Assembly: GCA_016283935.1 (NCBI GenBank)
Contig: JAEENX010000025.1
Span: 1-64,000 of the forward strand
Direction of reading: 5' to 3'
Source: Bacilli bacterium
GTDB taxonomy: Bacteria > Bacillota_I > Bacilli_A > RF39 > UBA660
DNA length: 64,000 nucleotides
The notes beneath the pieces were generated by a model that saw nothing but the letters and a program-made list of their open reading frames with translations, was not told where the DNA came from and did not search any database. The first letter of the stretch is position 1. Every line of letters starts with the position of its first letter. Positions 26,080 to 33,506 of the stretch are shown in pieces. The translations under genes and the position numbers were made by a program.

Positions 26080-27865
26080 GAGTACATTAAAAAGTGAAAT
26101 CGCACCTAAGGGGTTAAATTTTAAAATTAGAGAATTTGATATTAGTGGTAAATACGCTACTATCCTTACAGTGTTAGAATTTCCTAAAGAAATAGGTCCA
26201 GGATATTTAAGTAATTTAACTTCAATTCCTGGAGTTAAAGTTGTTGTAAAACATACTCCAATTGACTTTGGAACAATGTCAAAAACTATCAATAAAGAAA
26301 TTGCTGAATTAAAACAAGAATATCAAAAAGAAAATGATTTAACATTAAAAGAGAGATTAAGACTAGACTATGAATCAATGGAACAATTCATTCAAATGTT
26401 AGCAGCAACAGGATCAAAAATATTCGACTTCCAATTGCATGTTATGATCACTGCTGATACTCAAGATGAATTAGATTCTAGAAAAGTAGAAATAAAGAAT
26501 TATTTAACTGGTATTGGACTTCGTGCAATACCTATGATGTTTGAACAAGAAAAAGTACTAAAGAGTATGGTACCTATCTTCCCAAAACAAGATGTTGAAG
26601 ATAGAATTGGTATACCTGTTCCTGCACCAACAGTTGCAGCTATGTATCCATTTGTTTTCGATAGTATCAAAGACCCAGGATTATCAAGTTTATTAGGAAT
26701 TGATTTCTCTGGTGGTGTTGTTCTATTTAACCAATTTGCTTATCAACAAAGAAGTGTTGAAAATAGACATAATGCTAATATGATTATTTTAGGTACATCT
26801 GGTAGTGGTAAATCTACTGCTGCTAAGTTATTACTTAGAGGACATATTAGAAATGGATATCAAATTGTTTGTATCGACCCTGAAGGTGAATTAGAATTCA
26901 TGGCTCAAAAGAATGAAGGATCATTCATCGATTTAGGTAAAGGTGGATCATATGGTATGATTAATCCATTAGAAATTGTTACAGATACAGATGAAGATGA
27001 TCCAAATGCAACAAGTGGTACAGCTGTACTTGCAAGTGCATTACAATCATTAAAAGCATTTATGAAATATTATTCTCCAGAAATTGAAGATGATGTTTTA
27101 CAAATGTTTAGTGAAGTAGTTCAAGAAACTTATAAGAGATTTGGTATTGATTTTAGTACTAATTTCAATACTTTCGTTCCTGAAAGTTTCCCAGTATTTG
27201 ATGATGTTTATGCTACTATTAAAGGTAAACTATTATCAATGCCTGAAGCTACTAGAGAAAGAGATGTAATGGAAAGACTTGAATTAAGAGTTAGACCATT
27301 CGTTAATGAATTAAGATATTATTTCAATGGACATACAACAATTAATCCTAATACAAACTTTATTGTATTTAGTATTAAGAATGTTATGAACAGTGATGAA
27401 AATATTAGAAATGCATTATTCTTCAACATATTAAAATATGCATGGAGTTTATGCTTAGATAGAAGTAAAAATACTGTAATGATGGTAGATGAAGCACATA
27501 TCTTATTACAAGGAAGTAATGAATTGGGTGCTGAATACTTAGCACAAATGCAAAGACGTGCTCGTAAGTATAACACTGGTACTATCATTATTACTCAACA
27601 ACCTACAGACTTTGCTGCTGATAAAGTTATTATGCATGGTAAAGCAATTTTCGATAATGCTGCTTACTATTTAGTAATGGGATTAAAGAAACAAGCTGTA
27701 GAAGATTTAAGTAAATTAATTGACTTAAATGAAAATGAAAAAGAAAGTATTAAAACGTATACTCAAGGTGAAGCATTATTTGTATGTGGATCTAGAAGAA
27801 TGCGTATTAATGTTGTATTAACTCAAGATGAGTTAGATTCCTTTGGCTCAGGCGGAGGACTATAA
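26072..27865 (+). CDS. virB4: VirB4-family type IV secretion ATPase
   Basis: 597 residues, cytoplasmic ATPase powering assembly and transport. After a ~220-residue VirB4-like lead domain come Walker A GTSGSGKSTAAK (about 241), IDPEGELEF, Walker B MMVDEAHILL (about 470), QMQRRARKYNTG and ITQQPTDF, the standard VirB4/TraC motor motifs. Its usual N-terminal domain is in the preceding overlapping gene. In Gram-positive systems VirB4 is essential for both DNA-transfer and protein-secretion versions. Confidence 0.92.
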   Translation: MSKSTLKSEIAPKGLNFKIREFDISGKYATILTVLEFPKEIGPGYLSNLTSIPGVKVVVKHTPIDFGTMSKTINKEIAELKQEYQKENDLTLKERLRLDYESMEQFIQMLAATGSKIFDFQLHVMITADTQDELDSRKVEIKNYLTGIGLRAIPMMFEQEKVLKSMVPIFPKQDVEDRIGIPVPAPTVAAMYPFVFDSIKDPGLSSLLGIDFSGGVVLFNQFAYQQRSVENRHNANMIILGTSGSGKSTAAKLLLRGHIRNGYQIVCIDPEGELEFMAQKNEGSFIDLGKGGSYGMINPLEIVTDTDEDDPNATSGTAVLASALQSLKAFMKYYSPEIEDDVLQMFSEVVQETYKRFGIDFSTNFNTFVPESFPVFDDVYATIKGKLLSMPEATRERDVMERLELRVRPFVNELRYYFNGHTTINPNTNFIVFSIKNVMNSDENIRNALFFNILKYAWSLCLDRSKNTVMMVDEAHILLQGSNELGAEYLAQMQRRARKYNTGTIIITQQPTDFAADKVIMHGKAIFDNAAYYLVMGLKKQAVEDLSKLIDLNENEKESIKTYTQGEALFVCGSRRMRINVVLTQDELDSFGSGGGL

Positions 27866-27883
27866 TATCTGTGAGGTGAGCTT

Positions 27884-30196
27884 ATGAAAAATAAAAAAAT
27901 GAATAAGATGTTATTGCTAAAGAATATAGGAAAAGTATTGTTAGCAATAACACTTTTTTCAGTTATAGTATATGTTCCAAATAAAGTATATGGAGCCGGT
28001 TTTGAGTATAAAGATTTTGATTGGGATCAATTCCAAGCCAAAAGAAATTATTTCTGGGATGGGGAATGTAGTGATGGTGATACAGAATGTAAGAATTCTG
28101 TTCTAGAATCACAAAAGAAATTTTATACAAAACTATATAAAGCATTAGCTGCATATGATAGAAAAATAGGTAAGGATGGTCAAAGATTACATATAAATGA
28201 TAATATCATTTTAGAAACAATATTCTTTGAACTTACTCATGAAGTTTTTGAAGATAGTGGAACAGGTTATCAAGACAGTTTAAAATCTAAATCACCAGGT
28301 TATACCGTAGATGAAACAAGTGATGGTTCAGCAGCAGCTGATATTGATTACAATACTGTTGATGAACATTACTTTGAAAAAGAAACAGACTCAATTGAAA
28401 CATTAGTTGATAATATGATTGCATATGAAACTATTTGTTGGGGTATTGTTGGAGATGCTACTGCTGTAACTGATTCTGAAGGTGGTACATATTATACATG
28501 TGAAGATGGACATATTCCTAAAGAAGTTTATTTAATAGGTCAAGCTTGGGGATGGAAATGTACTGATAAATTAAGTGATAATGAATTAGGATTCTGGGAA
28601 TATTTTGGATCTAAATTAATGCATGATGTTGCATTAAACAGATTAATATCTCAAGTATTCTTCTTAGATAAATTAATTGTTGATCAAGCTTATGAAGATT
28701 GTAAAAATGCTCAAGGATATGAAAATGGTACATATTATGAATTTACAGATGATAGATATGTAAGTACTGATAGATATTTTGATTTCTTAAAAGATAATAA
28801 CTATTTTGATAAAAAAGCTCATTTACAAAGATATTTTAAAGAAGATGTTTTAGATAAGGCTACAGAAAAATATGGTCAAAAAGTAGATTGTTTAACAAGT
28901 GACGTATGTGATAATTCACTTGATTCAATTGAAGGTGGATATGAAGAATTTTATGGAAATATAGTAGAAGATAGATTAGAAATCATTAAATATATTATTT
29001 CAAATTTAAGATCATATGGAATTGAAATTTCTTATATGGATGATTTTGAATCGGAATTAACTGAAATAAGTAATTCTCAACAAAGAAAGAGTTTCTATTG
29101 GCCAATTGGTAGTGATGAAACTGAAGAAAGAAATGGTAGAACATTTGCTGATAAAGAACCAGCAAGTACTACTATTGTTAGAGAATATGGTGAAAATGCT
29201 AATCCAAGAACTGGAGAAATACAAAAACATTATGGTATAGATATTCAAGGTGTTGAAGGTTCTACTAATGTTATTGCTGTTTATTCAGGTACAGTATTAT
29301 CAGTATACAATTCTTGTACAAAAGGTAATTATTCATGTAATGATGGATATGGAAATACAGTTATTATTTCACATCCAAATGGTGATTTTACTGTATATGG
29401 TCATTTAGCAACTATTCCTTCTAATATAGGACCTGGATATGATGTTGTTAAAGGTGAAGTAATTGGTAAAGTTGGTTCTACTGGTGATACTAATCAAGCT
29501 GCTCTTCATTATGAATTAAGAGTAGGTGGAAACTCAGTAGATAATACAGTTAATCCAACTGATAATACAGATCCAAGTAATCCTAGACCAACAATTCCAT
29601 CTGGAGATTTCTCAGTACATGAAACTTCATTAACAAAAGATCAATTTTGTTCTGGATTAAGAAGTTATTGTAATAGTCATAGCTGTGGAGTATTCTCAGT
29701 AAATTGTGAGACAGTATATGATACTTCAATTAGTTCAAATGTTAACCCTGAATTAGTTGTAGCAAGAGCTATGTGTGAAGGTTTCTCACCTGGTGGTTCT
29801 ACTAATAACTACTGGGGTATTGGATGTTCTAATACTGGTGGTGGAAGAGACTGTCGTTCATACGGAAGTTTAGCTGCTGGTATTCAAGGATTTGCTTCTG
29901 TAGTAGCTAAATATAATACAGCAAGTGATATGATGAAAAAATATGCATATATTGGAAAATATTGGTATAATCCAGGATCATGGTCTACAGGTGGATGTAT
30001 TTATTTCAACTATATTAGACAATATATGAGTACTGGAAGACAATCAACTGTTAATAGTGTATGTAATAGTAGTAGTCATTGCGATACAAGTGGTGGTGTA
30101 TGTACTTCTACAACTGATGAAGACCAAACAGCATATGCTACATGGCAAGTTGCTAATAAAATGGGTCCAATTAGATCTAATATATGGGGATTATAG
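27884..30196 (+). CDS. Secreted VirB1-like wall hydrolase: M23-like plus glucosaminidase-like domains
   Basis: 770 residues. Signal peptide (about 1-37, ending VYG) or N-terminal anchor; helical middle; M23/LytM-like domain (about 447-553) with HYGIDIQG, VYGHLATI and ALHYELRVGG; then a glucosaminidase-like domain (about 619-716) with a Glu after NPELVVARAM and the NNYWGIGC motif. In M23 enzymes the last motif is normally HLH; here the first His is Ala, so the peptidase may be weak or inactive. Its job is presumably to open peptidoglycan for the secretion channel. Many Cys suggest disulfides. SD GTGAGGTGA. Confidence 0.8.
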   Translation: MKNKKMNKMLLLKNIGKVLLAITLFSVIVYVPNKVYGAGFEYKDFDWDQFQAKRNYFWDGECSDGDTECKNSVLESQKKFYTKLYKALAAYDRKIGKDGQRLHINDNIILETIFFELTHEVFEDSGTGYQDSLKSKSPGYTVDETSDGSAAADIDYNTVDEHYFEKETDSIETLVDNMIAYETICWGIVGDATAVTDSEGGTYYTCEDGHIPKEVYLIGQAWGWKCTDKLSDNELGFWEYFGSKLMHDVALNRLISQVFFLDKLIVDQAYEDCKNAQGYENGTYYEFTDDRYVSTDRYFDFLKDNNYFDKKAHLQRYFKEDVLDKATEKYGQKVDCLTSDVCDNSLDSIEGGYEEFYGNIVEDRLEIIKYIISNLRSYGIEISYMDDFESELTEISNSQQRKSFYWPIGSDETEERNGRTFADKEPASTTIVREYGENANPRTGEIQKHYGIDIQGVEGSTNVIAVYSGTVLSVYNSCTKGNYSCNDGYGNTVIISHPNGDFTVYGHLATIPSNIGPGYDVVKGEVIGKVGSTGDTNQAALHYELRVGGNSVDNTVNPTDNTDPSNPRPTIPSGDFSVHETSLTKDQFCSGLRSYCNSHSCGVFSVNCETVYDTSISSNVNPELVVARAMCEGFSPGGSTNNYWGIGCSNTGGGRDCRSYGSLAAGIQGFASVVAKYNTASDMMKKYAYIGKYWYNPGSWSTGGCIYFNYIRQYMSTGRQSTVNSVCNSSSHCDTSGGVCTSTTDEDQTAYATWQVANKMGPIRSNIWGL

Positions 30197-30205
30197 GAGG
30201 ATAAT

Positions 30206-30742
30206 ATGAATTTAAAAAAATTAAGTGATTCAGAAAAAAAAGTATTAACCTTCTGGGCTATCTTAGGTGTATTAATTATTTCGGGACTACTAATTTTTAA
30301 ATTAGTAGCTCCTGATTCATTTGATAGATTATTTAAACTTGGAGAATATGATAAAAAGTATAAATTAGTTCAAGATAGAACACGTTATTATACTGTATCT
30401 AATTCATTAATTAAGTATTATGAATATTCTAGCAATAAAGATTCGCAAGCTGTATTTGATATATTAAATGATAATTATAAAAAGAATAATAATATTAATT
30501 CTTCATCAGATATTAAATTTAAAGAAGATCAAACTAATTTAACATTTAATTCTAGATTAATGTGTCAAAAGAAAATAAAAAAAGGTGTATACAGTTTTTA
30601 TGTATCTGGATTTGAATCAAATCCAAATGTATCTGGAAGATTAAATGTTGCTTATTATGAAGTAGTATTAGATGATAATAATTATTTATTCAGTGTTCAA
30701 CCAATAGATGAAAAAACATTTGGAGGTGAATGTCATGAATAA
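30206..30742 (+). CDS. Single-pass protein with VirB8/TcpC-like outer domain (first of two)
   Basis: 178 residues. Short cytoplasmic N-terminus, one membrane helix (about 15-37), then an outer domain starting with Tyr-rich helices (TRYYTVSNSLIKYYEY) followed by strands. This is the helix-then-sheet order of NTF2-like VirB8/TcpC domains. Two Cys in the outer part. Assignment rests on topology and operon position, not on a strong motif. SD AGGAGG. The last bases overlap the next, similar gene. Confidence 0.5.
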   Translation: MNLKKLSDSEKKVLTFWAILGVLIISGLLIFKLVAPDSFDRLFKLGEYDKKYKLVQDRTRYYTVSNSLIKYYEYSSNKDSQAVFDILNDNYKKNNNINSSSDIKFKEDQTNLTFNSRLMCQKKIKKGVYSFYVSGFESNPNVSGRLNVAYYEVVLDDNNYLFSVQPIDEKTFGGECHE

Positions 30743-31274
30743 ATTTAAAGACTATGTTAAAAAGAATTATTTATTTGTAGGACTAATAGTAGTAGTAATC
30801 ATTATATTTACCATATTAGTCGTAGTTAGAATAAATAATAAAAATAATTTAAAATTTGAACCTATAGAAGGTGACGTTGCATATGAAATAAAAAAACATA
30901 ATGCAAATGAATATAAAATCATATCAGTAGAAGATCAAGATATAGCTATAGCTTATTACAAAGACTGGATATATTTAGTTGTTAATAAGCCAGAAGAAGC
31001 TTATCAAAAATTATCAAAAAAATCTTTAAAGAAATATGATACATATGAAAAGTTTAAAGAATGGGTTGATAGATATAAAACTGTTAAAACAAAAGATAAT
31101 ACTTTAACAGGTTATTCATTCAAACAAAATGGTGAACATAATGAAATACTTGTATCATCAAGTGAAAATATGAGATATCGTTTTTATGAATATTCTGTTT
31201 GGAATTATAAAGTTGAAATTATAGGACAAGAAAGAAAAACAGATAAAACAACTATCGTGACAAAGAAACACTAG
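30735..31274 (+). CDS. Single-pass protein with VirB8/TcpC-like outer domain (second of two)
   Basis: 179 residues. Membrane helix at about 14-36, then an outer domain: DIAIAYYKDWIYLVVNKPEEAYQ, helices, then strands, again the NTF2-like order of VirB8. It overlaps the previous gene by 8 bases, with SD TTGGAGGTGA; the ORF-track ATG at 30708 lies before this SD. Two VirB8-like subunits in tandem could form a heteromeric periplasm-facing ring, as TcpC does with two NTF2-like domains in one chain. That role is inferred. Confidence 0.5.
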   Translation: MNKFKDYVKKNYLFVGLIVVVIIIFTILVVVRINNKNNLKFEPIEGDVAYEIKKHNANEYKIISVEDQDIAIAYYKDWIYLVVNKPEEAYQKLSKKSLKKYDTYEKFKEWVDRYKTVKTKDNTLTGYSFKQNGEHNEILVSSSENMRYRFYEYSVWNYKVEIIGQERKTDKTTIVTKKH

Positions 31275-31310
31275 TTGTATAACAAAATAAACTGAAAGGA
31301 GGTGTATCTT

Positions 31311-32810
31311 ATGCCATTACCTGTCGTTGCTGCCGGAGTTGCTGCTGCTGGAACTGCTGCTGGAACTGCCGCTGCTGGAACTGCCGCTGCTGGAACTGCT
31401 GCTGCTGGAACTGCCGCTGCTGGAACTGCCGCTGCTGGAACCGCTGCTGCTGGAACAACCGCTGCTGCTGGAACAACCGCTGCTGCTGGAACAACTGCTG
31501 CTGCTGGATCAACTGCTGCTGGATCAACCGCTGCCGCTGGATCTACTGCTACTGCCGGAGGAACTGCTGGAACAACTGCTGGAGCTAACGTTGGTACTCA
31601 AGCTGCAGGTCAAGGATTAACACAAGGTGCTAATGCTGGTACTCAAGCTGCAAATGCAGGAACTCAAGGTTCTCAACAAGTTGCACAACAAGCACAAAAT
31701 CAAATAAAGAATGAAGCTCAACAAAAAATAGAAGATGAAGCTAAGAAACGTGTTCAAGATGAAGCAAAGAAAAAAGCAGAAGAAGAACAACGTGAAAATC
31801 TTAAAGACGAGATAAAAGATAGAGTTCAAGATGAATTAAATAAAGAAGATGAAGAACAAGAACAAGTAGAAGAAGATACATCTCCAAGTAAATCTCAATC
31901 TTCAAATGGCAGAAAGCCATATGAAAGAAATAACAATCAAACAAGAACTCAAAGAAGAACAAATCAAAGACAAGAAGGTATTAGAAACGGACAACAAACT
32001 AGTGATAGTGAAGAATCCGATGATCAAGATGAAGAACAAGAACAAGCGGATCAACCACAAACACCAGAACAACAAAAACAACAAAAACAACAAAAGAAAG
32101 TAGAAAGAAAAGAAAAATTCAAAAATTTTATAGAGAAGAGATTAACATTAAAATTTTTGGGTCCAATTATTTTTGGAGTAATTTGCTTATTTATAATCCT
32201 TATGATGGTACTTATACCTATTTTTACAGTTGTTGGTGGCTTCATGGAAGTAACTGATAAAATACAAGAATGGGTTAGTAATGTTGTTGAAGATGTTGAA
32301 CAAGTTGGAGAAACAAACTATACTGCCAAAGAATATGATGTTAATGGATTATTAGCTAAAGTACCTAATTATGATTCATTAAGTTCAACAAGAAAGTCAA
32401 TATTAAATGCTGCTGCTGAAGTAGTAGCTGCAGGATATCCATATAATTGGGGTGGCCATCCATCTGGTCCTGGATTAAGTGGAGTTCCTTCTACAGGTTT
32501 AGACTGTGCTGGATTTGTTCAATATTCATTGTGGACTGGAACTGGATCATCACCTGGATATTTAACTACTGGTACAATTAGTAGTAAGATTGGAACTGAT
32601 TTTATTGAAATAGATTGTATTCATGCTAAACCTGGTGATATTGGATTAAAACGTAGAGGTGGTAGTACAGAAGGTTCTACTAACCATACAGGTGTATATG
32701 CAGGAAATGGATTATGGTTTCATGCTGCATCTAAAAAGACAGGTATAGTAATGGGTACATATAGTAATTTTAAAATATGTTTAAGATATAAAGGGGTGCC
32801 AGAAAATTAA
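31311..32810 (+). CDS. NlpC/P60-like hydrolase with Ala-Gly-Thr repeat N-terminus
   Basis: 499 residues in three parts. Residues ~10-90 are tandem AAAGT/TAAAGS repeats encoded by near-identical 15-bp units. Residues ~100-280 are Gln/Glu/Lys-rich with a likely coiled coil (QDEAKKKAEEEQRENLKDE). One membrane helix follows (about 283-308), then an outer NlpC/P60-like domain with catalytic Cys in LDCAGFVQYS (about 398) and His in NHTGVYAGNG. It probably cuts stem peptides. The GTG at 31302 is inside the SD AAAGGAGGTG; ATG 31311 used. Second wall hydrolase of the operon; the repeat tail lies on the cytoplasmic side. Confidence 0.8.
   Translation: MPLPVVAAGVAAAGTAAGTAAAGTAAAGTAAAGTAAAGTAAAGTAAAGTTAAAGTTAAAGTTAAAGSTAAGSTAAAGSTATAGGTAGTTAGANVGTQAAGQGLTQGANAGTQAANAGTQGSQQVAQQAQNQIKNEAQQKIEDEAKKRVQDEAKKKAEEEQRENLKDEIKDRVQDELNKEDEEQEQVEEDTSPSKSQSSNGRKPYERNNNQTRTQRRTNQRQEGIRNGQQTSDSEESDDQDEEQEQADQPQTPEQQKQQKQQKKVERKEKFKNFIEKRLTLKFLGPIIFGVICLFIILMMVLIPIFTVVGGFMEVTDKIQEWVSNVVEDVEQVGETNYTAKEYDVNGLLAKVPNYDSLSSTRKSILNAAAEVVAAGYPYNWGGHPSGPGLSGVPSTGLDCAGFVQYSLWTGTGSSPGYLTTGTISSKIGTDFIEIDCIHAKPGDIGLKRRGGSTEGSTNHTGVYAGNGLWFHAASKKTGIVMGTYSNFKICLRYKGVPEN
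31326..31560 (+). repeat. In-gene tandem repeat (15-bp units, GCTGCTGGAACTGCC-like)
   Basis: Successive copies of a 15-bp unit and 18-bp variants (GCTGCTGCTGGAACAACC) encode the Ala-Gly-Thr tract. GC-rich relative to the surroundings; prone to slippage in whole-codon steps. Confidence 0.9.
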
Positions 32811-32811
32811 T

Positions 32812-33441
32812 ATGAAAAAGATTAATATATTAGTAATTATTCTATTATCTTTTATTTTTATTCCAACAGTTAAAGCAGAAAATTTCACAAAATTTACTGC
32901 TAGATCTAACTTTTCAAATAATATTAATGTTTCAGCTATACAATCAGTTGTAGCATTAATATCTGTGCCTGGAGAAGAAGATTTTAGAGAAATAGAATTA
33001 ACAAATACAAATTTATTTAATTATGAAACCACTGATATGCCAACTAATGCAGAATTTGATAGTGCATATGTTAAAGGTGATAGAGGTGGAGATTTTACAA
33101 TAACTGGTAGATTAAATAAATCAGGCAGTACAGCTACATTAGAAATAATGGTTTCAGTTTATACAACAACTACAACAACTACAACAACAAAAGTTCAAAC
33201 ATCTAAGTTAGTTGGAGATGATGATATCATTATTATTGATGATAATGGGAATGTAAATACAACTGAAGGAACTAATCCTTATGAAACAGTTGTTATTACA
33301 TCATCATCCGCTTCAATAAGCGAAGCTGCGCAAAATCGTAAGACTATATATAGAATTGTATTATTAGCAGTTGGCTTATTATTAGCAGTAGTAATATTTA
33401 TGATAATTGTAAAGGCAATAAGAACTTCTAACTTAATGTAG
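32812..33441 (+). CDS. Secreted/anchored Thr-rich protein of the type IV locus
   Basis: 209 residues. N-terminal signal peptide (about 1-22, ending VKA), a strand-rich outer domain (about 25-120), a run of nine Thr (YTTTTTTTTTKV-like), an acidic stretch (DDDIIIIDDNGN), and a C-terminal membrane helix (about 180-202) with a short basic tail. I recognise no family. Its place between the NlpC/P60 gene and VirD4 suggests a surface-exposed accessory or adhesin-like subunit. The Thr run may be flexible or glycosylated; that is speculation. Confidence 0.55.
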   Translation: MKKINILVIILLSFIFIPTVKAENFTKFTARSNFSNNINVSAIQSVVALISVPGEEDFREIELTNTNLFNYETTDMPTNAEFDSAYVKGDRGGDFTITGRLNKSGSTATLEIMVSVYTTTTTTTTTKVQTSKLVGDDDIIIIDDNGNVNTTEGTNPYETVVITSSSASISEAAQNRKTIYRIVLLAVGLLLAVVIFMIIVKAIRTSNLM

Positions 33442-33506
33442 CAAAATGTGTATATTTATACTATAATTTTTAATAGAGGATACTAAAAGAAAGTGAGGGG
33501 ATAATA

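Noticed and set aside
31309-31620. ORFs 31309..31527 (-) and 31327..31620 (+) with Gln/Leu repeats
   Set aside because: Frame shadows of the in-frame GCT-rich repeat of the NlpC/P60-like gene; no SD and no folded sequence.
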